A stretch of DNA of 64,000 bases from Bacillus halotolerans (GCF_001517105.1 NZ_LPVF01000012.1:248001-312000); one strand, 5' to 3'. Positions 1 through 9,895 are shown, counted from the first letter of the stretch. The notes: generated by a model from the sequence alone, not told the origin. A program made the numbers and translations.

Positions 1-597
1 TAAGCCAGCCATATCTGCCGTAGCTAACACAAATGCGGGTAATAACAAATGATGAATCCGGTCTAATAAGCTAAAATCTGTGTTAAGAGTAGCGACTCCC
101 CCAGTTGGGAACCAGCCGAGATTTACAGCAAACACCATAATTAAAATCAGTCCAAACCAAAAATTCGGGATCGCTAAACCGATAAATGAAGTAAATGTAA
201 TGCCATAATCCAGTTTTGAATACGGTTTTTTTGCAGAAATCACACCAAATGGGATTGAAATGATCAGCGCCAAAATCGTCGACACCAGCATAAGGAGGAG
301 TGTGTTAGGCAGCCTTGCTATAATCAGCTCTGAAACAGGCGTTCCTTTTCTGATAATGGACGTTCCGAAATCCCCTTGAACCATATTGCCGAGCCATTTT
401 AAATATTGAACGTATTCCGGGTCATTCAGGCCGTATTTTTCAATAAACTGCGCTCTGTCTGCCTGGCTGATGGTAGGGTCCATCATAAGCGTCATCGGGT
501 CTCCGGGAGCCGCTTTCATAATGACGAAAGACAAAATTGTAATTCCTAATAGGATAGGAATCGAAGATAGCGTTCTTCGAATGATATATGTAACCAT
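1..597 (-). CDS. appB: Oligopeptide ABC transporter permease AppB (C-terminus cut by window edge)
   Basis: Inner permease subunit of the App oligopeptide importer. The reading frame starts with ATG at 597 on the minus strand, after a GGGG-type ribosome site, and stays open to base 1, giving the first 199 residues. The start MVTYIIRRTLSSIPILLGI is the typical first membrane segment of DppB/OppB/AppB permeases. It is followed by the family's periplasmic-side APGDP motif and further hydrophobic segments. It lies directly downstream of appA on the same strand, as in the appDFABC operon. AppC should follow beyond the left edge. The assignment rests on family resemblance and operon order. Confidence 0.9.
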   Translation of the reverse strand, partial: MVTYIIRRTLSSIPILLGITILSFVIMKAAPGDPMTLMMDPTISQADRAQFIEKYGLNDPEYVQYLKWLGNMVQGDFGTSIIRKGTPVSELIIARLPNTLLLMLVSTILALIISIPFGVISAKKPYSKLDYGITFTSFIGLAIPNFWFGLILIMVFAVNLGWFPTGGVATLNTDFSLLDRIHHLLLPAFVLATADMAGL

Positions 598-672
598 ATT
601 CTTGTCCCCTTTGTGGTTCTTTTTCAATATAGAAGGGGGAAGGAAATTCGCTCCCTCCCCTTCAAGGGAAAA

Positions 673-2301
673 TTATTGGGCAAGCCACCATTTTTCAATC
701 TGATATAGTGTACGTTTCGGATGATACACATACCCCTCTAAGTTAGCTGGCATCGCCATATGGTTGTTCGGATAATAAAGGAAGGTATACGGCTGATCTT
801 CAGCAAGCTTTTGGTAAATCTTTTCATAGGCTTTAGAGTATTCGTCACGGTCACTGATCGATTTTGCAGCTTTCAGAAGCTTATCAACCTCTGGATTTTT
901 GTACCACATATTATTTAAGCCTTTTTCAGACTGGCTTGAATGGAAGATATCGTAATGATCCGGGAAAGTGGACAGACTCCAGCCTAACACCATTGCGTCA
1001 TAGTCCCAATTAGGGGCACTGGTTTGTTCAACAAGCGCACTCCATTCCACGATTTGCGGCGTTACTTTAATACCGACTTTCTTCAGCTGTTCTTGGACAA
1101 CAACTGCAATATCCTCACGCACCTTATTTCCTTGGTTCGTTTTCAGCGTAAACTCGAATTTTTTGCCGTCTTTATCTAAGATGCCGTCACCGTCAGTATC
1201 TTCCCAGCCGGCTTCTTTGAGCATCTTCTTCGCTTTTTTCACGTTGTATTTAAATTTAGGCACTTCTACGCCTTTCGGATAGTTCCAGGAAGCCGGGCTT
1301 TCCGGAATATAAGCGACTTCCGCGTCTCCATCCAATACAGTTTGCACCATCGTTTCACGGTCTAAAGCGGTGGTGAGCGCTTGGCGTACTTTTTTATCTT
1401 TAAAGAGCTCGTTTTTCTCATTCCAGCCGATATATGAGTAGCTCAGCGCCAAGTCTGTTACAACCTTGACATTATTAAACGATTCGGCTGTCTTATAATC
1501 AGTTGACGGAACGTTAAAGAAATCAATATCCCCCGCTTGAAGCTGGGCAACCGCAGCATTGGCATCAGGAATGATTTTATACGTGACACTGTCTAAATAC
1601 GGGCGCCCGTCATAGTAATCATCATTGGCAACGAGCTTGACGTATTGCCCATCTTTCCATTCTTTAAATTTGAAAGGCCCTGAGCCGATTGGATTTTTTC
1701 TGTTAAATTCATTATCTTCAAGCTGCGCAACCGGTACATCTTTTAAAATATGCTCCGGAAGAATGCCGTAGCTGTCTAATGTATTGTTATAGAAGTTAGG
1801 GTCTTTGTATTTCAGGGTAAATAAAACCTCGTAATCTCCCTTTTTCTCTACTGATTTCAGCATTTCAAAGTTAGAGCCGCGCTCACCTTTGTAGTCCTTG
1901 TTCAGCGGGATGTTAAACGTAAATACTACATCGTCAGCAGTAAGTTCTTCTCCGTCATGAAACTTAACGCCTTTTTTGATTTTTACATCATATTTCAGTC
2001 CGCCATCCAGCTCTTTGACACTCTCAGCCAATGACATTTTGACATTTAATTTTTCATCTGTCTTTGTTAAAAAGCTGTAAATCATTTGTTCTATATCTGT
2101 ACTCGATTCATCCGTTGAATATAATGAGTTGAAAAGTGTCGGGGCACCGATTGAACCAACAACCAAGTCCCCGCCCTGCTGCGGTTTGCCGGTTGATTTT
2201 TTCTCGCTGCTGCTTGATTTCGATCCCGAGCAGGCCGATAAAAAGATGGCCATCACCATTAATACACTTAGCATCATCAGTGCGGTTTTACGTCTTTTCA
2301 T
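673..2301 (-). CDS. appA: Oligopeptide-binding lipoprotein AppA, intact
   Basis: Substrate-binding protein of the App oligopeptide permease (SBP_bac_5 family), anchored outside the membrane. It has 542 residues. The lipoprotein signal ends in the lipobox LSAC with the modified cysteine at residue 24. A GAGGGGG ribosome site precedes the ATG. An EF-hand-like loop, DTDGDGILDKDG, lies in the second half. The gene sits 87 bp after appF and 75 bp before appB. In B. subtilis 168 appA is known to carry a frameshift that inactivates the App system; here the frame is unbroken over the full family length, so this strain probably has a working second oligopeptide permease. Confidence 0.95.
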   Translation of the reverse strand: MKRRKTALMMLSVLMVMAIFLSACSGSKSSSSEKKSTGKPQQGGDLVVGSIGAPTLFNSLYSTDESSTDIEQMIYSFLTKTDEKLNVKMSLAESVKELDGGLKYDVKIKKGVKFHDGEELTADDVVFTFNIPLNKDYKGERGSNFEMLKSVEKKGDYEVLFTLKYKDPNFYNNTLDSYGILPEHILKDVPVAQLEDNEFNRKNPIGSGPFKFKEWKDGQYVKLVANDDYYDGRPYLDSVTYKIIPDANAAVAQLQAGDIDFFNVPSTDYKTAESFNNVKVVTDLALSYSYIGWNEKNELFKDKKVRQALTTALDRETMVQTVLDGDAEVAYIPESPASWNYPKGVEVPKFKYNVKKAKKMLKEAGWEDTDGDGILDKDGKKFEFTLKTNQGNKVREDIAVVVQEQLKKVGIKVTPQIVEWSALVEQTSAPNWDYDAMVLGWSLSTFPDHYDIFHSSQSEKGLNNMWYKNPEVDKLLKAAKSISDRDEYSKAYEKIYQKLAEDQPYTFLYYPNNHMAMPANLEGYVYHPKRTLYQIEKWWLAQ

Positions 2302-2388
2302 TAGATATTCCCCCTCTTGAAATGTTCGTTCTTCTTAGCTGCTGTTTATGTAGTAGCATACCCCCTCTCAAAGCTGTGCGGGCGACAG

Positions 2389-3378
2389 TTAGCTATAAAG
2401 GTGACAAGCCACAAAATGGCTGGGAGCAGCTTCTTTGAATTCTGGTATTTGTTCCTTGCATATCGGTTTTGCAACGGGGCATCTTGTATGGAAAACACAG
2501 CCTTTTGGCGGATTGGCCGGGCTGGGCAGTTCTCCTTTCAGGACGATGCGTTCGCGTTTGACAGATCCTTTTTTTCTTGTAACCGGGACAGATGATAAAA
2601 GGGCTTGGGTGTACGGGTGCAGCGGATTGTCATATAACTCATGCTTGTCGGTCAGTTCCATCATTTTGCCGAGATACATTACTCCGACCCTGTCACTGAT
2701 ATGGCGGACGACACTTAAATCGTGAGAGATAAATAGATACGTCAGATTAAATTCTTCCTGCAATTCTTCCATTAAGTTGATGACCTGGGCCTGAATCGAT
2801 ACATCAAGTGCAGAAACCGGTTCGTCCGCAATGATAAGCTCCGGATTCAGCGTGAGGGCTCTCGCAATGCCGATCCGCTGACGCTGTCCGCCGGAAAATT
2901 CATGGGGATAGCGTGAGGCAAACGACGGATGAAGGCCTACTCTCGCAAGCAGCTCTTCGACTTTCTCATTTCGTTCTCGCATCGTGTACATGTGATGCGT
3001 GTTAAAAGGCTCCTTTATAATAGACCGCAGCGTTTTTCTTGGATTCAGCGAAGCAAATGGATCTTGAAAGACCATCTGAATATTTTTGCGGACGTTTTTT
3101 CGTAAATTCTCCTCTGACAGATTGGAAATATCCTGTCCCTTAAAGAGAATCTGGCCTTCAGTCGGTTTGTACAGCCTGATCATCGTTCGGCCGGCAGTCG
3201 ATTTTCCGCAGCCCGACTCTCCAACGATTCCGAGTGTTTCTCCTTTTTTTAAAGAAAACGAAACACCGTCCACCGCTTTCACATCACCAACTTTTCTTTG
3301 AAAAAAACCTGAGCGGATCGGGAAATATTTTTTTACGTCCCGAAGTTCTAAAATTGTTTCCTGATTAGCTGCTGTCAT
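2389..3378 (-). CDS. appF: Oligopeptide ABC transporter ATP-binding protein AppF
   Basis: One of two ATPases driving the App importer. The chosen start is the ATG at 3378 ([12 protein letters not shown], 329 residues), which overlaps the appD stop in an ATGA junction. A longer in-frame extension to 3468 would run through the end of appD and has no support. Visible motifs are Walker A GESGCGKS, the signature [10 protein letters not shown], Walker [13 protein letters not shown], and the C-terminal oligopeptide-transporter extension with the clustered cysteines of [15 protein letters not shown]. That cysteine region is shared with DppF/OppF, where it can bind an iron-sulfur cluster. Confidence 0.93.
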   Translation of the reverse strand: MTAANQETILELRDVKKYFPIRSGFFQRKVGDVKAVDGVSFSLKKGETLGIVGESGCGKSTAGRTMIRLYKPTEGQILFKGQDISNLSEENLRKNVRKNIQMVFQDPFASLNPRKTLRSIIKEPFNTHHMYTMRERNEKVEELLARVGLHPSFASRYPHEFSGGQRQRIGIARALTLNPELIIADEPVSALDVSIQAQVINLMEELQEEFNLTYLFISHDLSVVRHISDRVGVMYLGKMMELTDKHELYDNPLHPYTQALLSSVPVTRKKGSVKRERIVLKGELPSPANPPKGCVFHTRCPVAKPICKEQIPEFKEAAPSHFVACHLYS

Positions 3379-4361
3379 GATTGTTCGGCACCTTCTTCCT
3401 CGTATAAAAAGCATCTCACTGACCTTCCGCTTTTGTGTGTCAAAAGCGAAGGCTGATGGGTCCAGCATTTATCCATCGCTTTTGGGCACCTAGGAGCAAA
3501 ACGGCACCCCGGCGGCAGATTATCTGGTGTCGGCACGCTGCCTTTAATCGCATTTAATTTATCAATCTCTCCATCTATGACTGGAATAGACATTAGCAGG
3601 CCTTCTGTATAAGGATGAAGGGGCTCTAAAAATAACTCATCGACTGAGGCATTTTCTACGACTTGTCCGCAGTACATGACAATGACTCTGTCGGCTGCTT
3701 CCGATACGACACCTAAGTCATGTGTAATCAGCAAAATTGAAGTATCAAACTTCTGGCAGAGATCTTTCATTAGCTCCAGCACTTGGGCTTGTATCGTCAC
3801 GTCTAACGCCGTGGTCGGTTCATCGGCAATAAGCAGTTTTGGATTACAGCTGAGCGCGATGGCAATCATTACCCTCTGTCTCATGCCGCCAGATAGACGG
3901 TGCGGGTATTCCTTCATCATTTGCTCAGCTCTCGAAAACCCAACCATCTTCAAGAGTTCAACGGCTCTTTGATGCGCTTCTTTTTTCTTCATGTTTTTAT
4001 GGTAAATCAGCACTTCGGTAATTTGTTCTCCGATCGTTAACACCGGATTAAGGGAGGTCATTGGTTCTTGAAAGATCATGGATACTTCGTTTCCGCGGAT
4101 TTTGCAATAGTCATTTTCAGTGAATGAGGTGAGGTCCTTGTCTTCGAGTTTAATCGTGCCGTCCATGATTTTTCCGCCTGAGCTCTGGACGAGACCCATA
4201 ATAGACAATGAAGTAATACTTTTGCCGGAGCCCGATTCGCCTACAAGCGCGACGGTTTCGCCTTTTTTGATGTAGAAATCGACTCCGTCCACCGCAGGGA
4301 TCGGCTCCTTTTTTCTAAAAAAATAAGTCTTTAAATTATTCACTTCTAAAAGTGTGCTCAT
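3375..4361 (-). CDS. appD: Oligopeptide ABC transporter ATP-binding protein AppD
   Basis: First gene of the app operon and partner ATPase of AppF. It has 328 residues with Walker A GESGSGKS, signature LSGGMRQRV, Walker [13 protein letters not shown], and the C-terminal extension [15 protein letters not shown] typical of DppD/OppD. Translation is probably coupled to appF through the 4-bp overlap. A GGGGAG-type ribosome site precedes the ATG. The AT-rich 190 bp upstream should hold the operon promoter. Confidence 0.93.
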   Translation of the reverse strand: MSTLLEVNNLKTYFFRKKEPIPAVDGVDFYIKKGETVALVGESGSGKSITSLSIMGLVQSSGGKIMDGTIKLEDKDLTSFTENDYCKIRGNEVSMIFQEPMTSLNPVLTIGEQITEVLIYHKNMKKKEAHQRAVELLKMVGFSRAEQMMKEYPHRLSGGMRQRVMIAIALSCNPKLLIADEPTTALDVTIQAQVLELMKDLCQKFDTSILLITHDLGVVSEAADRVIVMYCGQVVENASVDELFLEPLHPYTEGLLMSIPVIDGEIDKLNAIKGSVPTPDNLPPGCRFAPRCPKAMDKCWTHQPSLLTHKSGRSVRCFLYEEEGAEQS

Positions 4362-4443
4362 GCTAGCTCCCCTTTCCCCCTCTTGTCGCCAAACGTTTTC
4401 AAGAGAAAGTAATCCTTCTATTCAGAAATAATAAACAATATTG

Positions 4444-4526
4444 AATTATCGAAAAATTTTATAGTTGTATATTATTACAATCATTTTGCAAAATCAAGAA
4501 TTTTTTAGGATAATTGTAATATTATT
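4444..4526 (-). promoter_or_regulatory. Possible CodY-like and ScoC-like sites upstream of appD
   Basis: The 190-bp gap between appD and yjaZ is very AT-rich. At 4444-4458 the sequence AATTATCGAAAAATT matches the CodY box AATTTTCWGAAAATT with three mismatches. At 4518-4526 AATATTATT fits the ScoC (Hpr) consensus RATANTATY exactly. Both regulators are reported to control app genes in B. subtilis. In such AT-rich DNA short matches arise easily by chance, so these are candidates only. Confidence 0.3.
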
Positions 4527-4551
4527 AATGGAATTCCATTATTTTATTCTT

Positions 4552-5337
4552 TTAAAGCGTTGCTTTCAAAAAGGTTTCAGGAGAGATGGACAACCCTTCT
4601 GTTGTACTGGCTCTGTTCTCTGTTAAATATTTTTTTACAATATTGAATCCGACTGCGTATCCAAGCATTTTCGGCTGATATCCTTTGCCGTATAAAAACT
4701 GATCGAACAATTGATGACCCCGTTTGATGTTCAGATGAGGCGCTATCTTTTTTTCGTAAAAAATCTCAAGCTGCAGAGGGGTATACCAGGTGGTCCATTC
4801 AGCCGTTTGGCTTTGGCCTAACCTCTCATAAACAGCATATTCTGCCAGCCCTTCCATGATGATTGTATCAAGTAATGTGACGTCTTTTTCCTCTTTTGTC
4901 ATATGATCTAACCGGCAAACATGATGATATTCATGTGTCATAAGGGCTGAAACCGAGGACAATTCGATATCTGATGAGAGAAAGAGAAACATTTTATCTG
5001 GGAAGGCGAGCCCTGATTTTGACCCGAATTCTAAACGGATTCTTCTGTTACGTTCATCAACCGGCAGTGCTACGATTGGCACGTCAGGTCCTTGCCACTT
5101 CTTTTTGAGATACTGCTCCTCTTTTTGTATATGCCGGAAAAGTCCTTTTTCTTTCAGAATAGAAGACGTGCTTATTCCCTCTTTTATGTTTTTAAACATT
5201 CCGTGATGCTGCAAATGTCCCAAGATGCCTTTCCAGTCTTCTTTCTTCGTATTTGAAAAGTACGGGACAATGTAATGCGCCAGATCATCTATTGAAGCGG
5301 CTTTTTCAAACCATTTGTATGTTTGTTCCACGCTCAT
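4552..5337 (-). CDS. yjaZ: DUF2268-type putative zinc metalloprotease YjaZ
   Basis: A 261-residue protein of the YjaZ/DUF2268 family of predicted zinc proteases. The motif HEYHH at residues 135-139 is the HExxH zinc-binding pattern. EGLAEY about 25 residues later could supply the third ligand, as in gluzincin-like peptidases. There is no signal peptide, so it should be cytoplasmic. It has its own ribosome site (GGAGG) and lies between fabF and the app operon on the same strand. Its substrate is unknown. Confidence 0.88.
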   Translation of the reverse strand: MSVEQTYKWFEKAASIDDLAHYIVPYFSNTKKEDWKGILGHLQHHGMFKNIKEGISTSSILKEKGLFRHIQKEEQYLKKKWQGPDVPIVALPVDERNRRIRLEFGSKSGLAFPDKMFLFLSSDIELSSVSALMTHEYHHVCRLDHMTKEEKDVTLLDTIIMEGLAEYAVYERLGQSQTAEWTTWYTPLQLEIFYEKKIAPHLNIKRGHQLFDQFLYGKGYQPKMLGYAVGFNIVKKYLTENRASTTEGLSISPETFLKATL

Positions 5338-5373
5338 GCTATCGCCTCCTCTTTTTTATCCTATGCGCACGAA

Positions 5374-5407
5374 AAAAACCGGCTACCCTTTTAGGGCAGC
5401 CGGTTTG
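5374..5407 (-). terminator. Terminator after fabF
   Basis: A 14-bp stem, AAACCGGCT..CCCT paired with AGGG..AGCCGGTTT, with a 3-nt loop and one interior mismatch. On the minus strand it is followed by a run of seven T. It ends the fabHA-fabF transcript just after fabF. Confidence 0.9.
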
Positions 5408-5416
5408 GCGTCATGA

Positions 5417-6655
5417 TTACTGATATTTTTTGAAGATTAGCGTTGCATTATGTCCGCCGAATCCCAGTGAGTTGCTGAGAACATAGCTGAGATCCTGTCT
5501 GCGTGCTTCATCGGGCACATAATCTAAATCGCATTCTTCGTCAGGCGTTTCAATATTGATTGTTGGCGGGATCATGCCTTCTTTAATGGCAAGGATAGAG
5601 AAAATGGCTTCAATACCGCCCGCCGCGCCTAGAAGGTGGCCCGTCATAGATTTTGTAGAGCTTACCGCAAGTTTATAGGCATGCTCGCCAAAAACTGTCT
5701 TAATCGCCATTGTTTCATATTTGTCATTGTAATATGTGCTTGTACCGTGAGCATTGATATAGTCAATCTCTTCAGGCGCAATGCCCGCATCTTTAATGGC
5801 TTCTTGCATCGCTCTCGCTCCGCCTTCGCCGTCTTGGGCAGGCGCTGTGATATGATAAGCGTCTCCCGTCGAACCGTAACCGACGATTTCTCCGTAAATT
5901 TTGGCGCCGCGTGCAAGTGCATGCTCAAGTTCTTCAAGAACGATAATACCCGCACCTTCACCCATAACGAATCCATCACGGTTTTTATCAAACGGACGGC
6001 TCGCTGTTTTCGGATCCGGATTTGTAGAAAGCGCTTTGTTGGCACTGAAGCCCGCGAATGACATTCTAGTCAGCGGCGCTTCTGTTCCGCCTGTGATCAT
6101 AGCGTCTGCATCGCCGCGCTGAATCACTTTAAATGCGTCACCGATAGAGTTTGTTCCTGTTGCACATGCAGTTACCGTACAAGAGTTAACTCCCTTTGCT
6201 CCTAAAGCGATAGAAATTTGGCCTGTCGCCATATCAGGAATCATCATCGGCACAAAAAACGGGCTTACCCGTCTTGGGCCTTTTGTTAAGAAGATTTCAA
6301 ACTGAGACTCAAGCGTTTCAAGCCCTCCGATTCCGGAACCAACCCAAACACCGACTCTCGGCGCGATTTCATCAGTAATTTCAAGACCTGCGTCTTCAAC
6401 TGCCATTTTCGCAGCGACAACCGCATATTGAGTGAAACGGTCCATTTTTCTTGCTTCTTTTTTGTCCATGTAATCTTCAACATTAAAGTCTTTTAATTCA
6501 GCGGCTACTTTAGCCGGATATTCTTCAGAATCAACACGAGTGATCGGACCGATCCCGGACACACCGTTGATTGCGTTATTCCAACTTGTATCGACGTCGT
6601 TGCCAAGCGGAGACAATGCTCCGAGTCCTGTAACAACTACTCTTTTTTTACTCAT
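5417..6655 (-). CDS. fabF: 3-oxoacyl-ACP synthase II FabF
   Basis: Elongating beta-ketoacyl-ACP synthase of type II fatty acid synthesis, condensing malonyl-ACP with acyl-ACP. It has 412 residues, the normal family length. Visible signatures are the nucleophilic cysteine in VTACATGTN (around residue 163) and the catalytic histidines in HGTSTYYND and [11 protein letters not shown]. It follows fabHA by 22 bp in the same operon, so it should share the FapR control seen upstream of fabHA. Confidence 0.97.
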   Translation of the reverse strand: MSKKRVVVTGLGALSPLGNDVDTSWNNAINGVSGIGPITRVDSEEYPAKVAAELKDFNVEDYMDKKEARKMDRFTQYAVVAAKMAVEDAGLEITDEIAPRVGVWVGSGIGGLETLESQFEIFLTKGPRRVSPFFVPMMIPDMATGQISIALGAKGVNSCTVTACATGTNSIGDAFKVIQRGDADAMITGGTEAPLTRMSFAGFSANKALSTNPDPKTASRPFDKNRDGFVMGEGAGIIVLEELEHALARGAKIYGEIVGYGSTGDAYHITAPAQDGEGGARAMQEAIKDAGIAPEEIDYINAHGTSTYYNDKYETMAIKTVFGEHAYKLAVSSTKSMTGHLLGAAGGIEAIFSILAIKEGMIPPTINIETPDEECDLDYVPDEARRQDLSYVLSNSLGFGGHNATLIFKKYQ

Positions 6656-6677
6656 CTTGTGTGCACCTCACCTTTTT

Positions 6678-7616
6678 TTATCGGCCCCAGCGGATTGCAA
6701 TGGCGCCCCAAGTTAATCCTCCGCCGAATCCTACCATGACGATCACATCGCCATCTTTGATTTTACCGGCTTCCAATTCTTCTACTAGAGAAATAGGAAT
6801 GGATGCGGCAGAAGTGTTTCCATATTTATGAACAGTTTTAGACATCTTTTCGACAGGAAGCTCTAAACGCTCACGTGCAGCTTCCATGATGCGGATGTTC
6901 GCCTGATGCGGAATCAAAAAGTCGACGTCCTCTTTTGAGAGTCCGGCTTTTTCAATGACGTTTACGCATGATTCACCCATTTGGCGGACCGCAAATTTGA
7001 AAACTTCACGTCCATTCATGATTGTATGTCCTTTTTCATTCAGATACAAGTGCTGACCGCCTGTGCCGTCTGCTCCTAGTTCAAATGAAAGGATTCCTCT
7101 GTCATCACTGACTGGCCCGACTACCGCAGCGCCCGCTCCGTCACCAAACAGAACGGCTGTGTTGCGGTCTTCCCAGTCTGTAATGCTTGAGAGCTTTTCT
7201 ACACCGACAACAAGGACATGCTTATAAGTTCCGGATTCAATAAATTGTTTACCCGTTACAACCCCGTACATAAAGCCTGCACAAGCCGCGCTGATATCCA
7301 TGGCACATGCTTTCTTTGCGCCGAGCTGTTCTTGAATCATACAAGAAACTGTAGGAAATGACTGATCAGGTGTGACAGTCGCAACGAGAATCATATCGAG
7401 ATCCTTAGCAGACACTTCAGCTTGTTCCAGCGCTTTTTTCGCTGCTGCAACAGCCATATGTGATGAATATACATCATCAGCGGCAATTCTTCTTTCTTCT
7501 ATTCCTGTTCTTGTACGAATCCACTCGTCAGAAGTTTCAACCATTTTTTCTAAATCATGATTTGTTAAAACCTTCTCAGGGATATAACGTCCAACTCCAA
7601 GTATTCCAGCTTTCAT
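6678..7616 (-). CDS. fabHA: 3-oxoacyl-ACP synthase III FabHA
   Basis: Initiating ketoacyl-ACP synthase, which condenses acyl-CoA primers (branched in Bacillus) with malonyl-ACP. It has 312 residues with the expected triad: Cys112 in [10 protein letters not shown], His237 in PHQANIRIM and Asn267 in YGNTSAAS. The ribosome site AAAGGAG lies upstream of the ATG. It is first in the fabHA-fabF operon. Bacillus has a second copy, fabHB, elsewhere. Position next to yjzB, comZ and med identifies this one as fabHA. Confidence 0.96.
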   Translation of the reverse strand: MKAGILGVGRYIPEKVLTNHDLEKMVETSDEWIRTRTGIEERRIAADDVYSSHMAVAAAKKALEQAEVSAKDLDMILVATVTPDQSFPTVSCMIQEQLGAKKACAMDISAACAGFMYGVVTGKQFIESGTYKHVLVVGVEKLSSITDWEDRNTAVLFGDGAGAAVVGPVSDDRGILSFELGADGTGGQHLYLNEKGHTIMNGREVFKFAVRQMGESCVNVIEKAGLSKEDVDFLIPHQANIRIMEAARERLELPVEKMSKTVHKYGNTSAASIPISLVEELEAGKIKDGDVIVMVGFGGGLTWGAIAIRWGR

Positions 7617-7672
7617 AAGGGAAGACTCCTTTATATAGTTAATTTAGAAGATCAATCAGGTTATGATCAATT

Positions 7673-7718
7673 ATTAGTATCAGGTACTAATTCTATCTTA
7701 TTTTTTTTCACATGGCAA
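7673..7718 (-). promoter_or_regulatory. fabHA promoter with FapR operator
   Basis: On the minus strand a sigma-A type promoter reads TTGCCA (7718-7713), 17-bp spacer, TAGAAT (7695-7690). The 19-bp operator ATTAGTACCTGATACTAAT at 7691-7673 fits the FapR site of B. subtilis lipid genes and starts at the -10 box. FapR represses these genes until malonyl-CoA accumulates. Overlap of operator and promoter supports simple repression of fabHA-fabF. Confidence 0.93.
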
Positions 7719-7787
7719 TATATTCGTCTAATCTATCGGTTCATCTTACTCATAGAGTATGGTATATGGAAAAGGAGGCGTATGCAG

Positions 7788-8012
7788 GTGGATGTGTTTT
7801 CAAAAATGATGTTCGGCGATAACGCCAAACAAAAAACAGAAAAAGAAGAAGTGCAGGAGGAGGAGGTTTCCCCGGCAAACGAAGAAGAGACGATTGATTA
7901 CATGTATATTATGAACCAAATCGGTTCGATTATGAACTCTCTCGATCAAATCAAGCCCGCTCTGAAGGAACTCGCGCCTATGGTATCCGCTATTAAAAAG
8001 AAAATCATGTGA
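7788..8012 (+). CDS. yjzB: Small acidic protein YjzB
   Basis: A small hypothetical protein of 74 residues, rich in Glu in the first half, then a hydrophobic/amphipathic stretch (YIMNQIGSIMNSL) and a lysine end. The ATG at 7782 is only 3 nt from GGAGG, too close. The GTG at 7788 has a 9-nt spacing and is preferred. It is divergent from fabHA and convergent with comZ, as yjzB is in B. subtilis. No known domain or function. Confidence 0.72.
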   Translation: MDVFSKMMFGDNAKQKTEKEEVQEEEVSPANEEETIDYMYIMNQIGSIMNSLDQIKPALKELAPMVSAIKKKIM

Positions 8013-8040
8013 AAAGCCACTTTCGAGAAAGTGGCTTTTT
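8012..8040. terminator. Bidirectional terminator between yjzB and comZ
   Basis: A 12-13 bp perfect stem (AAAGCCACTTTC paired with GAAAGTGGCTTT) flanked by A-runs and T-runs, so it can act in both directions between two convergent genes. Confidence 0.9.
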
Positions 8041-8041
8041 C

Positions 8042-8233
8042 TTATTCGGTTTCAGATTTCGCGTCGGATTTACCCAGCTCATAGGCTTCCGCCATTACCG
8101 TTGTAAATAAATTCATAAACGGCTGAATGGCCTCCATCGACAGCTCTATTCCTGATTTTTCAAGCTGCTCTTTCGCTTCAGGCAGATATTTCATTGCTAT
8201 TTGCAGAAACTCAAGTGATTTTTCGTGCTGCAT
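8042..8233 (-). CDS. comZ: Late competence regulator ComZ
   Basis: A 63-residue cytoplasmic protein matching ComZ, which lowers transcription of the comG operon in B. subtilis. It follows med by 14 bp on the same strand; in 168 med and comZ form an operon and comZ also has an internal promoter. Sequence features are an amphipathic helix-rich body (PEAKEQLEKSGIEL) with no membrane segment. Identification rests on length, context and resemblance. Confidence 0.88.
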   Translation of the reverse strand: MQHEKSLEFLQIAMKYLPEAKEQLEKSGIELSMEAIQPFMNLFTTVMAEAYELGKSDAKSETE

Positions 8234-8247
8234 GTAAAGTCACCCCG

Positions 8248-9201
8248 TTACTCGTTTTTTGGCAGTTCACCTGTTTTGTTATATGTTTTGACCAGTTTGG
8301 CGATTTTTTTCTGAAAGGCTTTGTCTACAAGCGGACTGAAGGTTCCCATTTCGACAACTCGGCTTTTCAGATCGTAATAGTGATCGCCGCCTTTTAAAGT
8401 GCCTTTGTCGAATTGCTCAGCTATAATTTCATAGGCCTTGTCCACATTTTGCACCGTGCTGGTTAACACGGTGTTCTCGCCAAGATCGGATTGATCTGTG
8501 ACATAGCCGATCGCATATAGGCCGTCTTTTTTGATTTGCTGAATGACAGGAACATTATACCCGTCTCCGGCAGGATACACAACATCCGCGCCTTCGTTCT
8601 TCATTTTTTGATAAAGGTTCACCGCAGTCGAATCATCATCCCAGTGATCCGTATATTTTGTATTCACTTCTATATTAGGATTTTCATACTTAGCCCCTTT
8701 TATAAAGCCGTCAACTTCTGGCTGCCATGAAAAAGAAGCGATGACGCCGACCTGATTGGTTTTTGACATATGGGCAGCGGTCATTCCGCCGAAAAAGCCG
8801 ATTGCTTCCCCGCTGAGATGAACGCTTGTGACATTGTCCGCTTTAGCTTTTGCGTTTGAAATCACAAACTGCATATCCGGATAGTCTTCACTCACCAAGT
8901 TAAATACTTCTTCATACTCACTTCCATGGCCAAAGAGGAGATTGACGCCGCGCTTATGAAAATCTTCAATCGCATTTATAATATCTTCATCTGTTTTTAC
9001 GCCTTCTTTATAGTAGACGTCCACATTGTATGTAGATTGTATATTCAGTAATCCTTTATACCCTTTTGTGCCCCATACGAGGTCATTAATCGTATCAGGA
9101 AAGAGCATGCCGACCTTCTCAATTTTTCCTTTAAACGGAGTTTGTCCACATCCGCTTAATAAAAGGAGGACAGAAAAGATCATGACAAGCCTTGTGATCA
9201 A
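8248..9201 (-). CDS. med: Competence activator Med (BMP/PnrA-type lipoprotein)
   Basis: Med is needed for full comK expression. The chosen start is TTG at 9201, giving 317 residues, which matches the 168 protein length as I recall it. The ATG-initiated extension to 9243 has no ribosome site. The resulting N-terminus ends in the lipobox LSGC with Cys18, so Med should be a lipoprotein. The body is a basic membrane protein (PnrA-like) solute-binding fold. The ribosome site AAAGGAG lies 11 nt from TTG, and between them sits ATG-ACT-TGA, a two-codon frame whose stop overlaps the TTG start. Confidence 0.93.
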   Translation of the reverse strand: MITRLVMIFSVLLLLSGCGQTPFKGKIEKVGMLFPDTINDLVWGTKGYKGLLNIQSTYNVDVYYKEGVKTDEDIINAIEDFHKRGVNLLFGHGSEYEEVFNLVSEDYPDMQFVISNAKAKADNVTSVHLSGEAIGFFGGMTAAHMSKTNQVGVIASFSWQPEVDGFIKGAKYENPNIEVNTKYTDHWDDDSTAVNLYQKMKNEGADVVYPAGDGYNVPVIQQIKKDGLYAIGYVTDQSDLGENTVLTSTVQNVDKAYEIIAEQFDKGTLKGGDHYYDLKSRVVEMGTFSPLVDKAFQKKIAKLVKTYNKTGELPKNE

Positions 9202-9291
9202 GTCATGTTCAACTCCTTTTGACAAGCTATCACATGTATTCAAATGATACGTTTATTGTATCTAGAAAACTCGAAACATGGAAGGTTTTTC

Positions 9292-9855
9292 TTAATATTT
9301 GTCGAAAATTGATGAAAATTGTCTTTTCCACTCGAGAATTTTTGTTTTCGCTTCATCTTTTGAAGTTTTTTTCGTGACTTGCAAATCAAAAATGCAATCT
9401 TTGCCGGTGTCACGGCCGGACTCAAGCAGGAATCTCAACAGCTCGTCAGCTACATCTTCTGTATAAAAGCCCTCTTCCTCCTGTTCTTCTTTCCACGGCC
9501 CATACATTTTAGGAAGGATCACCGCTTGTTCTGAACCTGTCTTTTCACGTTTCTCCCACTCTTTTCGGTCTTGTTCGTATACCAATACATATGCGGATTT
9601 ATATTGGTCCAAAGGCAGAAAGCCGCTGCCATATTGGATACAAATTGTATCATACTTTTGATCCTCAATGTGCTCAAGCTGCCGAAAGTGCTCGTTTCTT
9701 CCAAGCCACATGAGTCTTTCTTCTAAGTACATTTGTCTGTTTTCATCATCTGTTTCAGCCAAAACGACATCTACGTATATGCCTTCATCCATCATTCGCT
9801 CGCATAAAGAAAGGCCGAAAAATTCATCCGCCCCTACAATCAGCGTTGATTCCAT
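9292..9855 (-). CDS. yjaV: Rossmann-fold protein YjaV
   Basis: A 187-residue protein starting MESTLIVGADEFFGLSLC. This resembles the N-terminal nucleotide-binding turn of NAD-dependent epimerases/dehydratases (VTGADGFIGxxL), but the protein is much shorter than a full epimerase. I see no YxxxK catalytic motif, so enzyme activity is doubtful. It lies between yjaU and med, as in B. subtilis. Function unknown. Confidence 0.82.
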   Translation of the reverse strand: MESTLIVGADEFFGLSLCERMMDEGIYVDVVLAETDDENRQMYLEERLMWLGRNEHFRQLEHIEDQKYDTICIQYGSGFLPLDQYKSAYVLVYEQDRKEWEKREKTGSEQAVILPKMYGPWKEEQEEEGFYTEDVADELLRFLLESGRDTGKDCIFDLQVTKKTSKDEAKTKILEWKRQFSSIFDKY

Positions 9856-9895
9856 TTCATCTGCCGCCCTTCCGGTTTTTCATTTATCCAAAGCA

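Noticed and set aside
2129..2725. Three overlapping plus-strand open frames of 63-100 codons
   Set aside because: They lie antisense to appA and appF, have no ribosome sites and no recognisable domain; shadows of real genes.
5636..6061. Plus-strand frame of 141 codons
   Set aside because: Fully antisense to fabF, cysteine/arginine/phenylalanine-rich composition typical of a shadow frame.
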